Positions 22,230 through 33,590 of a DNA stretch of 64,000 bases are shown here, piece after piece. Origin of the DNA: Prosapia bicincta (lineage: Eukaryota; Arthropoda; Insecta; Hemiptera; Cercopidae); NCBI GenBank assembly GCA_036971475.1, contig JBAIZL010000058.1, positions 2,996,001-3,060,000 on the forward strand. The letters are read 5' to 3'. Made by a program: the position numbers and the translations under genes. Every line of letters begins with the position of its first letter. Position 1 is the first letter of the stretch. The notes below the pieces were generated by a model. That model was not told where the DNA came from. It ran no database searches and worked only from the letters and a program-made list of their open reading frames with translations.

Positions 22230-22312
22230 TGTTTGTAACATTTTAATGACAGTGTTTGTAACATTTTAATGATAGTGTTTGTAACATTTTAATGACAGTG
22301 TTTGTAATATTT
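22230..22312. repeat. Short 23-bp tandem repeat
   Basis: Three and a half copies of TGTTTGTAACATTTTAATGA plus three bases, about 130 bases after exon 3 in the following intron. Confidence 0.85.
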
Positions 22313-22387
22313 ACAGGAACCATAACTACCTAGTATATCATATTTTAATTTCATTAATTTTTGAAAGTAAAAAAGAAAAGAAAAGAA

Positions 22388-22519
22388 ACAGGAGCCAAAT
22401 ACACAGACATTTACCATAACCTAGAAATCTTACACATCAACAAAAAAGGACCACATATCAACACGCTAGAACAATATGAAATCTACAAACACATAAAAAA
22501 CAAAGTACAAACATATTAA
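22388..22519 (+). pseudogene. C-terminus of a Penelope-like element endonuclease (family A)
   Basis: 43 open codons ending at TAA: TGAKYTDIYHNLEILHINKK, then GPHINTLEQYEIYKHIKN. The KGPxxNTLExxEIY block is the conserved tail of the Penelope-like GIY-YIG domain, with its catalytic Glu. The element is 5'-truncated, starting just after an A-rich tract. A plus-strand hammerhead motif follows 96 bases downstream, the same gene-to-ribozyme order as at 8.4-9.0 kb. The tail runs on to about 22770, with TAATGGACTACAAAATTCAA as in the other family A copies. Confidence 0.8.
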
Positions 22520-22614
22520 ATGAACAAACCCAATACAAATCAAACATACTCTTTAATACTATCGAAAACCTTTCTTTAAAACCATCACCGCTTAATCTAA
22601 CAACTCCAAGCAGA

Positions 22615-22660
22615 AGACACTGATGAAGATCGCCACATAGTAATCGAAAATGTTCTGTCT
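22615..22660 (+). ncRNA. Hammerhead ribozyme motif, family A (weakened stem II)
   Basis: Stem I AGACA / TGTCT, core CTGATGA, an extra A, stem II GATCG ... TAATC (three pairs plus a mismatch), GAAA, stem III segment AATGTT, cleavage base C22655. Core bases are intact, but stem II and the self-complementarity of stem III (AACGTT elsewhere) are eroded. Confidence 0.65.
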
Positions 22661-22770
22661 CAGTATGCTTTTACGAATTTACAAAATTTAAAGTTTTAAT
22701 AGTCATAAACTAATGTAAAGTGTAAAAGTTTCACCAAACTTAATGGACTACAAAATTCAAGAGTAAAAAA

Positions 22771-23176
22771 TCAAAGAGAATTTCCCTACTCCTAATAAAA
22801 CTCATTCTTATTAAAGTGGAATTTTTTTTTACTTGCCAGATAAACAATTTTTCACTTCTATTGAAAATGTTAATATGATTTGATTTCCACTAAAATAAAT
22901 AAAAATTTAGTTAAATTCTTTTTTATAATTTTATGAAAGTTTCAGATGTTTACTTGTAGCCTCAATACAAGTAGAGGACCAGTTTAAAATCAATTCTTAG
23001 GGAAGGAAATATTTTTTGATGCAACAATTTGAAACGTCAGTATAAATATGAAAACAGACAAAAGAAAACATGAAGTTTAGCCTATATAAAAGTAAATGCT
23101 GCTATAAGCAGGCTTTTGTATATTCGCTGATAAGATTCTGTTTTTAGTGTAGAATAATAATGTCAATAACATAATA
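22771..23176. other. Intronic noncoding stretch
   Basis: AT-rich sequence inside the last phosphatase intron. Nothing recognisable. Confidence 0.4.
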
Positions 23177-23520
23177 CAGTAAAACCCTTCTTACCTGAAT
23201 TTGCTTAACCATAACGCTCGGCGGAGTTTTGAAAATTTCTTTATGGCAGAAGCACCGGGCGGGCATAAGGTGCATTCGATGACCCGTAAGCCAAATCGGC
23301 ATGTCCCGTGATTCAAACATCAACAGGGTTAACATTCTGCGTGGAAGGGGAGATTGTTGTTGTTTTGTTAGAAAATATAACTTTAAAATTTACAGTAAAA
23401 CAGGTTTATGTGTTTTATTTGAAGAAATATAGCTTATAGTACTTACCTTTGCTTATACCAATGTTGCCTTATCAGAAATGGTTCCACCCCTCATTATTTC
23501 CGATGAGAAGGGTTTTACTA
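23177..23520. mobile_element. Short Tigger/pogo-type MITE
   Basis: Ends CAGTAAAACCCTTCTTACC (23177) and ...GAGAAGGGTTTTACTA (23520) are inverted, with TA flanks. The 344-base interior has no transposase. The last base of the right end is A instead of G. Confidence 0.75.
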
Positions 23521-25000
23521 TATTGCTAATATTACATATTATTTTTAAAGTATAACTAAATAGTCCTATATCAAAAAATTAGAAGAATATGTACATAATA
23601 ATTAACAATTACCAAGAAACCAAAAACCTAATCAACAAAAATTACAAACAAATATTTTTTTAAATGTTTCTAATTCAAACTTCCAGATATTATTTAACTC
23701 TAAAAATGTATATGTAGGCCTACTCAGTGAAACCCCCCTTTAAATAAACTAGAACTAGTTGTTTATATGAACCACATAATCAAATCTAAAATAGATATAA
23801 AAAAATAACTCATTAACTTACACAATGCATCTTATGAATAATTTTTTATTATTAATGACTTCAATTTTTATTGTGCTCTTTGGTAAAGCAGTGTTAGTAA
23901 CGTAAATAAAGTTCATTTTAAACTTGATTGTATATCATTTTCATTTCACTGATTATATTCATTAATAATGGTTTTATACCTAAATAAAAAAAGAATATAT
24001 ATAAACAAAAATGTTTTAAGTTAATTTCTACTGAGGTCAACAGAGAAAAATGTGATCATGTTTTTTCTTATTTCCAGTTTGTTTCTTCATTTTCTTGTCT
24101 ACATTAATATATTTAACCTTAGAGTACTATTTATGATATTGTGTGATATCAACGGCAACAGTTTAATGCAGTACAATTCATATACATCTTTCAGAAATAA
24201 ATGTCTTTTGAATAAATTACAGTTTGAAACCCAATAGACCCCCCCAAATTTGTATAATTTAATTATTGAATAAATATTTGAAAAAAATTTTACGAACATC
24301 AATTTTCATCTTTGCATATTATCAATATCTTTGCATATTTGAATTGGTAACCCTATGATAAATTCTTAAGATGTGTCATCATAAGGACCAGGCCCTTGTG
24401 GTTTTAAGACTAAGCTAAAAGTACTGTTTTGAGAAATGGTCAGTGAAAAAAATATAGGGTTTAAAGCTGCTATCTTTAATAGACACTATATGTCCCAAAG
24501 TCAATAACCTACTTTGGTCTAATCAAAGGTTTGAAAATAGAAAGAGGTTAATATAGTGTTGTATTAAAATACATCCCTCCTAAATCAACTTACATTTAAT
24601 TTATTGTAATGTAATATATAATATCATACAAAGTATTAATTTAGTAATCTAGAGATAGAATAGATCATCTGTTTTTGTTATGTTAGTTAATGTGGATTGT
24701 TTACTAGTCTTTGTTGTGAAAAAAATTATTTAATAAATGAGGAACCTTGTGTTTGACTGAAATTTGAATTAGAGGTCTAATTATTAAAAACTATTGTGGT
24801 TAATGATACGTGTTGTTATTTATGATCATTAAATTGAGATTAAGATTTGTAAAATTGCACTGCAACCCAAATCTAGTAGCTAAGAATTCCGTCACAGCTA
24901 TTAATAAATTGTAAGAAATTTTACATAGTTAGAGATATTAGACAAAAAAATAGAGTTACTTAGGCATACTTGGGATTGTTAGGAATGTTTGGAAATAACA
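23521..25000. other. Intronic noncoding stretch
   Basis: AT-rich DNA in the last phosphatase intron. Overlapping short open frames on both strands at 24052-24302 look fortuitous. Confidence 0.45.
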
Positions 25001-25246
25001 ATCTTATTAATCACTTAAACAATAGTTAATGACTATCCGAACTTTAAATTTAGTAAATTTGTTAAAACTTACTGAGACAGAACGTTTTCGATCTCTATGT
25101 GCCGATCTTCATCAGTGTCTTCAGAACAAAACATTCTGTCTCAGTAAGTTTTAACAAATTTACTAAATTTAAAGTTCGGATAGTCATAAACTATTGTTTA
25201 AGTGATTAATAAGATTCACTTAATGTAATGAACTACAAAATTCAAG
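25001..25246. mobile_element. Penelope-like foldback (family A)
   Basis: Inverted arms (minus-strand 3' end on the left, plus-strand on the right) share TTAATCACTTAAACAATAGT, the GACTATCCGAACTTTAAATT block and TTAAAACTTACTGAGACAGA. The left arm holds a full hammerhead motif. The right arm has lost the core but keeps the stem III and stem I end. The right arm ends in CTACAAAATTCAAGG, as in the 22.4 kb and 54.6 kb copies. Confidence 0.75.
25075..25120 (-). ncRNA. Hammerhead ribozyme motif, family A (best-preserved copy)
   Basis: On the minus strand: stem I AGACA / TGTCT, core CTGATGA, an extra A, stem II GATC / GATC around an eight-to-ten-base loop, GAAA, self-complementary stem III AACGTT, cleavage base C. 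Every conserved core position is intact. Confidence 0.78.
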
Positions 25247-26209
25247 GATAAAAATCTTACATATGACAAATTAAGAATAACTTTAAACTTAAAAAATAAC
25301 ATTTAAAAATAACAAATAATTACTTAAAATGATATGGATATTCGTACATCATACAACTTTCATTTTAAAATCTTAAATTTGCTTAATTGTTAAAATCTTT
25401 AAAACATTGATGAAGGTAAATCACAAACCGCTATATTTGCAGGTAGCTCTATCTATCTGTGTGTAATTTACTCCCACCACTACTGCATGATTCACCATTG
25501 GTAAATGAGCAAGTAAGTTGGCCGACACACCAATGGTAGTTGCTGTGGTTATGTGCAACCTAGTTTAGTGTATTGGCATTAATGCCAGCAAACAGTGGGG
25601 TAGCACAGCACAGCAACACCTGTTGGAAAAAGTTAAGTGTGACTTTATCCAGACCTTTGTTGCACACTGCTTTCTCGCTGCCACCATCAACTGCTCTGAC
25701 CAGACACTGCATGAGTGTTGCACTTCCACTTCACTGTCTGCCTACCAACCCCTTACCCCGTTTTTCCACTAGTGTCCCCATTCCTCTCCCAATTCCTTTA
25801 TCTCTTGGGATAGTTGAGTGATATCATATGTGCTATCATTTCTTTACCTATTTTGTTGAATAATATTAGAGTGAAATTTATCAGAGAAAAATTTAAGGTA
25901 ATAGTAGTATATCTGATACTGTCACATAAGCAACAATCTAAGTTTTGTCGAATTAATTGACGATTTTTCTAATAGGTAAGCTTAATAAAACCACAACTTA
26001 AGAAAATTAAAGGACATTTTTGCAACAAGTTTTTTTTTAATTTTTCACTTTAACTATTAATATTGTTTCTTATAATCTTAAAAAATGTAAATAGGCGTAA
26101 TTAAAACAAAAACTTTAATAATTTTATGTCTGTAGCTAATAATACTAATGTTTAGAACTGAGAGCGAGGACTCATAATTTATGGAAAACCATGAAGAGAA
26201 AAATTTTAA
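25247..26209. other. Intronic stretch with a GC-richer patch
   Basis: A GC-richer patch at about 25440-25820 contains an open frame (25573-25821) rich in Pro, Ser, Leu and His that I do not recognise. No splice signals make it convincing. The rest is AT-rich. Confidence 0.35.
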
Positions 26210-26280
26210 CATAACTGAAGCTGGTAGGGATCCCAGCCACGGCTCTGTGTCGCCATGGCCTACCAGCCACAGCCAACGTG
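26210..26280. mobile_element. 71-bp TTAA-flanked micro-MITE (piggyBac-like)
   Basis: TTAA lies on both sides (26206-26209 and 26281-26284). The ends are inverted and share GCTGGTAGG / CCTACCAGC. The right end (CACGTTGGCTGTGG on the minus strand) resembles the right end of the larger TTAA element at 50277-51266. Confidence 0.5.
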
Positions 26281-26346
26281 TTAAATGACAACTTATTCCT
26301 TTACATGTGAGGTAATTTACAAATTACTGTATTTGTTACTGTATAG

Positions 26347-26443
26347 GGCTTGCCGGTGGGTGATGGTGTTGAGAGGGATGAGCAGGGGCAGCGAGAGGTG
26401 GCTGATGAAAGTTGACACGGAGGTGCACAATTTGAAATTGCAG
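26347..26443 (+). other. Cryptic exon-like segment in the last phosphatase intron
   Basis: A GC-richer 97-base segment bounded by TATAG and by CAG|GTATGA. Joined to exon 3 it stays open for 33 codons (ACRWVMVLRG ... EVHNLKLQ), but it exits in phase 0 while exon 4 needs phase 2, so inclusion would shift exon 4 into a frame that stops after about 16 codons. It does not resemble a phosphatase. It may be a poison exon, an exon of something else, or chance. Confidence 0.3.
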
Positions 26444-26618
26444 GTATGATAAGTGCTAGCATGTTTCAGAATTCAGATCAATTACTCGTAGGACTCCTCA
26501 ACATAAAAGACCATTGGTTTATGAGTGAAACTTCAGTCACTGTTAAAATTCCTAGTGTACCATTTTTAATGCAAATATAATTTTAATATTTTAATTGGTT
26601 TTAAATTCATTTGTTTAG

Positions 26619-26754
26619 GGATGGGAGAGGGAGATGTGGTGTGTATTGTGCAGCAAATGCATGTATTGAATAAGTTATACAACATGGGGAAGTGGACATT
26701 TTCCAGGCAGTTAAAACAGTTAGACGTCATCGCCCACAACTTATAGAGATTATG
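26619..26754 (+). pseudogene. Receptor tyrosine phosphatase D2 domain, exon 4 with in-frame stop
   Basis: Acceptor TTTAG before 26619, donor GTAATA after 26754. Entry in phase 2 completes the codon begun by exon 3. The translation is QDGRGRCGVYCAANACIE, then TAA (26671-26673), then VIQHGEVDIFQAVKTVRRHR and PQL. In the family the signature HCSAGxGR has Cys replaced by Asp in the R5 / Ptp99A D2, as here (QDGRGRCG). The stop falls where homologues have Gln, so one C-to-T change (CAA to TAA) explains it. It would remove the last part of D2. The next expected exon was not found in the rest of the window. Confidence 0.8.
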
Positions 26755-26925
26755 GTAATATTTCAAAATTAGTTATAAATAATTATTTGCTTTCATCTTC
26801 ACATGAGCTACTAGTTTTTAACTTAAAAGATTTCTACATATATTATAAAGTAAACATTATAACCCCAAATACTCTTTAAAATATACCCAATATCCCAACC
26901 CCGCCTTAATTTAAAACAACTAAGA

Positions 26926-27014
26926 GATCAGTTACTGTCTGAGTTGACAAAGGGTTACATCTCCCGAAATGGTCGTCCTCAATAATCAAAAAAAGTGCTA
27001 CTATAGGCAAGTGT
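26926..27014 (+). mobile_element. Solo Penelope-like 3' end (family C)
   Basis: Shares GATCAGTTAC, the ribozyme and GTGCTACTATAGGCAAGT with the 8.4 kb copy and the 55.2 kb palindrome. Single-armed and 5'-truncated. Confidence 0.7.
26940..26981 (+). ncRNA. Hammerhead-like motif with U3/A8 core, family C
   Basis: TGAG / CTCA stem I, core TTGACAA plus an extra A, stem II GGG / CCC, GAAA, stem III segment ATGGTCGT, cleavage base C26977. It has the same altered core (U3, A8) as the other family C motifs although stems II and III have drifted. Confidence 0.55.
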
Positions 27015-27105
27015 AATATACTAACATATGTACAAGTCTTGTTAGTTATAACTAAGCTTTGGGCTGAGCTTGTAATGTTAATTATTCAACTGAGTAATAA
27101 TATTA

Positions 27106-28139
27106 CAGTAAAACCTCTCATAACCAAAAATTGTTCTACATAATACGTTATACTTATTGAAGACTGTAATTATATTTTAATAGCAGTATAGAACTGTATG
27201 TACAATTTAGTTATATACCTATATATACAATTCCTTAATACTGTACTGTTCATACATATTTACATAAACTATCAGTTTTTGGTTGAAAAAAGATGAAATG
27301 GTGGTTTCATTGTTTTGTTGAACATGTTTCTTTGATGAAATATCACTCCATCTTTGAAAGAGTAGAGGATCGGCTGTTGTTGCTTCGTCTTGTTGTTCGA
27401 TGTATTTGATCAGCTGGTCAAATGCATGGAAAGTTTCACTATGTATCATGGTTTGTTATCTTTAGCAGGCACTGGTTGTATGCTCATAAGTATATAATAT
27501 AACTGGTAGTAAACTCATAAATGTTATCACCTTTCATCCGTTCATTCACGCTAACACTGTTCATATCCTTACAACCAGGAATGTTTCGAAGAAAATCAGT
27601 GATTTCTTCATTTGTTTCAGTAACAAGATTTTCTGTTTGTGATATGTTTTCAATCCTCTCATTGTTTATTATATGGTTCAATACTTCTTTCCAAGATTTA
27701 ACTGGTGTTATTGGCCTGATTGCATCCCATGCTGTAGCAATCCATAAAGTGTCATTTACCAAGTCTACGTTTTTTGGGTACTATGAAACACTTCCTCCCT
27801 TAATTTTAACTGTTAGTAACTTACTGTGATATAGAAAACACAGTTTTTTTCCACTTTTCCGCCATACTGAATACTGAAGACTATAAATTCTAGGTAAAAT
27901 AAATAACTAAATTACCTAATTACACAAAATCCTGTAAAATATATGTAAATTGAACGATATGGAGGCTCAAAAACAACTAGCTGAGTCTGGAAAGAAGTAA
28001 GAGCAGACTGCTAGCATCAGAAAAATATCCTGAGGGTAAGGTGCCTTGGGGAATAAAGATGTTTACTTCATTTCCATATTACATATGGATATCAGATATT
28101 CAAGATATCAGATGTTCCGGGTATGAGACGTTTTAACTG
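27106..28139 (-). mobile_element. Internally deleted Tigger/pogo element
   Basis: Left end CAGTAAAACCTCTCATAACC (27106) and right end GGGTATGAGACGTTTTAACTG (28139) are imperfect inverted repeats with TA on both sides. The transposase is on the minus strand: a start near 27873 (MAEKWKKT) is followed directly by C-terminal sequence, so the central DDE region is deleted. Confidence 0.75.
27270..27765 (-). pseudogene. Tigger-like transposase C-terminus
   Basis: NDTLWIATAWDAIRPITPVK and SWKEVLNHI are followed, after a break, by ALxQLIKYIEQQ-like sequence and QNNETTISSFFNQK. This order matches the post-DDE C-terminus of Tigger/Jerky transposases, whose last motif is a QxxIxxFF tail. A stop near 27484 and loss of the catalytic part make it inactive. 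Confidence 0.7.
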
Positions 28140-28766
28140 TATTTTTATTATTTATTAATAATTTAGTTTCTTTTATTATTGTTATCAAAGTTATTATAGT
28201 AGAATAATATTAATTTCAACTGCAGGATTACTATTTTTTTCTTTATACTATTTCTTCTTTGACACAGCCTCTATCACTATGTTAGTCTCCTTGATTTTCT
28301 TGGTCTCCTTTGGGATCTTCACAAATCCAAATTCCTCTAAATCTGTTTGTACTATCTCTCCTTTCTTGTAGATTTCACGTTCTTCTCTCTCCAACACTAT
28401 ACTTGTCATTATATTTCTTCATATTCCCTTGATCTGTCCAAATCACTAGACTATAGTCTCTTTCTCTTCATTAATCTTCTTCCACCACTTCATTTTAAAT
28501 TCTATTTCTTCTTGAAAACTTCTCTATAGGTTTACTTGGGAACCTGTTTTATCACTGATTAAACCTTCTCTTGGCTTATATCCAGATTTTTAATACGTAT
28601 ATTAAAATTGTCTTTTTTCTACAACAGTTCTTTTGTCTCTCTTTTTACATTCCTCTTCAATAATGAGTACATTCCCATCCTCCCACTATTTTCTTTTATC
28701 ACTCATTTCAATGTTGCTACCTCAGTTACTCAATTTTATTCGTGCCGTTTCTCGTGCTGTGAAAAA

Positions 28767-29341
28767 ATGTCAAGAAGAAAGTGTTTAAGTGTAGCAGAAA
28801 AATTGAGTGTTTTACGAGAGGTTGATGAAGGGGTAAAAAAGTTGGATGTTGCGAAAAAATTCGGTATACCTCAGAATTCACTATTCTAAAAAACCGGGAT
28901 CAAATTCTAAAACAAAGTGTTTCTTATGATTTGCAAAGAAAGAGAATGAAACTTTGCACATTCGATAATATCGATAACCCGATGATGCGCGAGAAAAATC
29001 TTCCATTGTCAGGAAATCTTATTAAAGAAAAGGCTTTGAAATTTGCAGTATGATTAGGACACAGTGGCTTTAAAGCAAGTAACGGTTGGATAGAAAACTC
29101 AAATGAACTTTTGAAAGATGATGACGACGACTATGACGATGATTGTGACGAATCTGAAGAGAAGAACCCTACAAATCATGAAGTTTTACAAGCTTTCAAA
29201 ATCATCAGGAAAGGATTTCAACTGAAAGATGGTGTACCAGACAACATTTTTGATTGTCTGAATAAATGTGAAACATTCATTGAACGTGATGTTTTATTCA
29301 AACGCAAAGTGCAACAAAAAATTACTAATTTTTTCAAGTAA
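28767..29341 (+). pseudogene. Tigger-like transposase, N-terminal DNA-binding domains plus acidic C-terminus
   Basis: Starts MSRRKCLSVAEKLSVLREVD (psq/CENP-B-type helix-turn-helix). At about 28880 a frameshift moves to STILKNRDQILKQSVSYD. Next come ENLPLSGNLIKEKALKFA-type residues, an in-frame TGA (29051-29053), and FKASNGWIENSN, the CENP-B second helix-turn-helix. The DDE nuclease is missing: the sequence jumps to an aspartate run and HEVLQAFKIIRKGFQL ... KITNFF. A matching 3' end may be at 30083, but no 5' terminal repeat was found. Confidence 0.75.
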
Positions 29342-30000
29342 AACTTTGAAAACTAGAAACGATTTAAAAAGTATCTATATGAAGTTACTGTATTTACAGT
29401 ACTGTATTACTGTACATCGTATTTTATGTTTAATTTAATACAGTATTTTTTGCTCCGGATATGGTCTGTGTAGTGTATAAAACAGTTTGTGTTGTTTGAA
29501 ATTGAATTTTGTATATAAAAATAAAATACTGATAGATTGTGTGTATTCAAATAAAATCAGTATAGGCAGTTAATAAAAGTAATACGGTTAATCAATAATA
29601 CAGTTACTAAATTACGACCTACTGAGTTTGCTTCGATTAAATTCCACTACGTTCAAGTCATGCCTCTTGAAAATGAATTGGTGAGTGTACTTATTTACCA
29701 GTAGGTTTGCATAAGCATTAGATAACTTATCATAATAGCCTATACAGAGTAGACCCTATGAAAAATATTGAATATGGATATCTAATACAATGAAGAAACA
29801 TTCTGAAAACATCAATAAAACATTTTTAACAACTTGAATTTCAAATAAATTGAGACATTATAAAACATTATCCTATATTAACATTGGCCTATTACACTAA
29901 CTATGCTCGCGATATTATACTGATCCCTTTTATTACCGCATGTAGTGCGGTATGCATAATGCGGTAAGATCAGAACGATGAAGTGGGAGCATTCTTGACA

Positions 30001-30083
30001 ACAGAACCTCTCAATAACAAATAACTCTCTACAACAAATTTTTTCTCTGGATAATCGACTTCATTATACAGAGGTTCGACTGT
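30001..30083. repeat. Tigger-type terminal repeat, possible end of the preceding element
   Basis: CAGAACCTCTCAATAAC at the left and CATTATACAGAGGTTCGACTG at the right are imperfectly inverted, and TA follows. Either a very short element or the 3' end of the 28.8 kb Tigger copy. Confidence 0.45.
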
Positions 30084-30479
30084 ATTTTCGAACTATAATT
30101 TTGTTCCCTTTAATTTCTACTTCAGTGCCCTTTATTTTATTTTCAAATAATTTTGTAAACCATTTAATCTCTTTTAATATTAATTAATTCTCATTAATTA
30201 ATTTTAACTTTTTACCTTTGGTCTAAACTACTATAAAAAGAAACATTTACATTCAAATAGGCCATATTAGTTGGCTCCTTTTGCACAAAGTTCATAACAA
30301 ATTTTCTTAACTAATTTTTACATTCCATTTATTTTGCTTTATTTATTTATATTTAAAAAGGATTTAATTTCTAACTTTGATTTAATTTCTTTCTTTTCTA
30401 AACAATTTACAAATTTCTGTATTGAAATTTCCAAATTACCATAAAGTATTTTTTATTTCAAAACTATAAAGCTTGTTAG

Positions 30480-31640
30480 GTGAAGTCCTCCATCTTGTGG
30501 CGGGACTTACCCCCACTGAATACCACCCCCTCTAATTTTGGCATTAAACAAAGCCTCAACTTGACATTTTTGTATCTTTAAATAGAAAATATATTGAAAG
30601 TTAATTTTTTTAAATCGCAATGTTCCCGAAAAATCTTCAATAAAATATTTTAATGTAATTAAAAAAGAGAGAAGTTAAAATCCGACCTTTCCACTTAGCA
30701 TCTCTCCTCGGGCTAGGTAGATTGACTCGACCATCTCCTTCACTCCTTGCATGGCCATCTTGGATGCGAAGTGGACTCGTTCAACAAGGTAAGTGTCACC
30801 CACGCCGTCATCTTTTTGGATAGCGTCCTGGGGCGAAACAACGCCTTCCCTCCATCTGCGTGTCCTTTCTGCGTTGGCTTGTCGAATTCCAGATCCATGT
30901 TTTAAACATTTTAAAATTTTGCTCTCATTCTCCGTCGTTAAATTTCTATTGTTCTATTCATTACTTAGATTTCACTGTTTATTCATAAAAATTTTTTTTT
31001 TGAAATGAAGCTAAATGGAAATTTAATTTTAATCGGTTCACTTTTTTAAAATTTTGAAGCACGGTTTGATATTTTGTAATTCACTGACTCTATTTTCCCT
31101 TTACATTGTCTACTGCAAACACACAAAACTCTCGAGGACGCTGCGACACTGATGTTAAATTTGGAAACCACTTTTGGAAGAGTTTCCTCCCCAAAGGGGT
31201 TTCAAAAACACACGAGACTGCATTTTAGCGATGTCGCTCCGAGCTTTTAGCTCTGCATGTTCTCATTTTACTTTTCGAATTACAAACTATAAGTCTTGTA
31301 AAACGGAGCACCCTCTCCAGGTCGATTTTTAGTAACCATCGCTGTGCGTCTTTCTCGTTCCCTGTTTTCAACCAATGGCGAGCCTTCAAAATTGACGTAA
31401 TTTCAATCAGGTGATGTGTTCGTCATTTCCTGTTTAGTTTTCACATGAGAAACCTGTTCCAAACCGATTGATATTTTTGCCTGTTTTCTTATTAGTCGTT
31501 CAACTATTTCATCTTGCTTTTTCTTGATTTTTGCTGCTGGGCATCTTCTTCTTTTTAAATTCTGCATCCCCTCGAATGCCGTTGGTGTTTTTAGGTTAAT
31601 TTTGACCTATTCTCCCCTTCTCAATGTATATAAAGTATAA
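30480..31640. other. GC-richer, CpG-containing stretch with an exon-like donor
   Basis: Less AT-rich than its surroundings. On the plus strand a segment ending at about 30788 (TTCAACAAG|GTAAGT) is open in one frame. On the minus strand ATG at 30756 opens a 28-codon frame. Neither resembles a known protein. It could be a promoter and first exon, or the end of an unrecognised element. Confidence 0.25.
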
Positions 31641-31919
31641 TTAAAAAACATAAAAACCCCTCTCTCTGCTAATGGCTACATTTCTTTTATTTTATACTCT
31701 TTACTTAAACTACCACAACACTTAGGTCCCTTCATTTTTCTTTCCCCCTCGAAATCTGGCTTACATAACCCATCAAAATACCTGACATTTCTCTATTATT
31801 GCAACGGTAATCTGTGACATGAAATTGCAGTACCTCCCTTTATAACACAAAACTTGGAATGATTAAATATTTTGTAAAAGCAATGGATTATAATGGCTAA
31901 GGATTCTTATATCTTAAAA

Positions 31920-32330
31920 GCGAATTTCCTAGGATGAGTAAAGTAAAAATGATTCTGCATTTGGGAATAGCTGGAGTAAACTTGGGAAAGCAGCATAGGT
32001 ATCATTTCAAAATTTTGTGAAATCATTCCTGGGCAAAACAAAGGCTGAGTACTATGTACATACAGTGGGTGAGCTTCTTAAAAATTATGCAAACTTGGGA
32101 TGCAATATGTCTTTAAAAATAATTGTTAACATTTATTCTTTTTTACCCCAAACCTTGGCAATGTAAGTGATGAACGCTTTCATCAAGATATCTCAATGAT
32201 GGAGACACTTTATCAGGGGAAATGGAGCCTGAGTATATTTGCCGATCACTACTGGACTTAAAAATTGACAAACCAGAAGATAATTATATGAGCGAGGTTT
32301 TAGGTGAGTTATAATACCATGCTATGGACT
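31920..32330 (+). pseudogene. Remnant of a repeated arthropod ORF of unknown function
   Basis: In shifting frames the sequence reads VGELLKNYANLGCNMSLKI, then LAMVSDERFHQDISMMETLY-like residues, then QGKWSLSIFADHYWTLKI. From memory, a block like this (lGcnMSlKi ... SDExGErFHQDi ... YQGkW ... LADYCWxLK) recurs in many arthropod genomes in multicopy, transposon-like ORFs. Stops and frameshifts are present. Function unknown. Confidence 0.4.
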
Positions 32331-33590
32331 ATGAACAAATTTATGCAAAAATACACTTCTTAAAATCAATGTTATATAAAAACCCTGCATCCTAGACAAA
32401 AAATTGTTTACAAATATGAAATCAACACAAAAAATATTCCAAGATACGCCTCAAAGAAGAAGATAATTATTTTTTTCTTGACTAGTGTTACTTTGAGTGG
32501 TACTGGAATAGCTGTGTTCAAGGATTGGATCAGAAGGAATCTCATTGAATGTTAGATAATGTTTTCTTTATGGTACCACTGACGGACACATACAATGATT
32601 TCAAGACTTCTGTTGATGGAACCAGAGAGCTCATTCAATGTTTATTGGTTATTGCACCTGCAATGTTAGAAAATAATGTAAAATTAAAGCGTCTGCATTA
32701 AAAAAATGGAGTAAAATTAACCAGTGATTCACTATCTCATTCATCAGGGAGCTTTATGTGAAAATTCCTTGAAGTAACATAACATACTCAAACTACTTAT
32801 ATCTGTCAAATTTAAAAATACCACCACGTGAGATGAGCCCTGCATAGAAATTAAACAGGCTCAGTTTTCAGTCCTGTGCATGCACTGTCAATGTATTCCT
32901 AAGCTACAAACATTGACCTAACGGTGCAGCAGTTTTTAAGCAGTTATATTTTCGTAAGTAATATAAGTATTTTCAGATAGGTAAAAGTCCTAATTTTACT
33001 AAGAAAAGGTGTACAAAATAAATTATATACGACCCTATTTCCATATTGTAATTGTCTGTAAATCTGAGGTTTTGTGTGAGAAAATATTTTTGGGTGTGAC
33101 CTTATTATTTTGACCTGTCTTTGGCCAGGGATCTTCTCATGTGCTGGTGACAGTACGGGAGGAGGGTTACGAATGTTCATTTATGCAAACAATTTATACA
33201 ATTGCTGTGGGACAGAACAATTTCACGGCTTTAAAATATGAAGACTTGCCTGCTGTTGAACAATGTGAAGTTTCTTAGTCCACGATAGTACCTTAAGAGG
33301 TTTTTTGCAATTAGAAACAAGATTTCTACAGTCCTGTTTAAATTTGTACAGAGTGAACCACAAACCTTAAAAACTTGACCAAGAATTTCAGAAACTTCAT
33401 TCTTAAATTTCAAGCCAGGGACAAATTAAAATCAGCTCTAAGCTACACATTTTGTACCAACAATCTTAATTAATCTCAAAAACTTAATTAAATAAACTGA
33501 TTTTGAAAAAATAACGATAAACTACTTTACTTCATTCCAAAGAAGTTTAACAAAAATATTTAACATGAAGTAATTTTAAAACACTCCTAG
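32331..33590. other. Noncoding stretch before the 27-bp minisatellite
   Basis: No recognisable gene. Minus-strand open frames at 32944-33180 and 33231-33413 look fortuitous. Confidence 0.4.

Noticed and set aside
27521..27829. 102-codon plus-strand open frame
   Set aside because: Antisense shadow of the Tigger-like transposase C-terminus.
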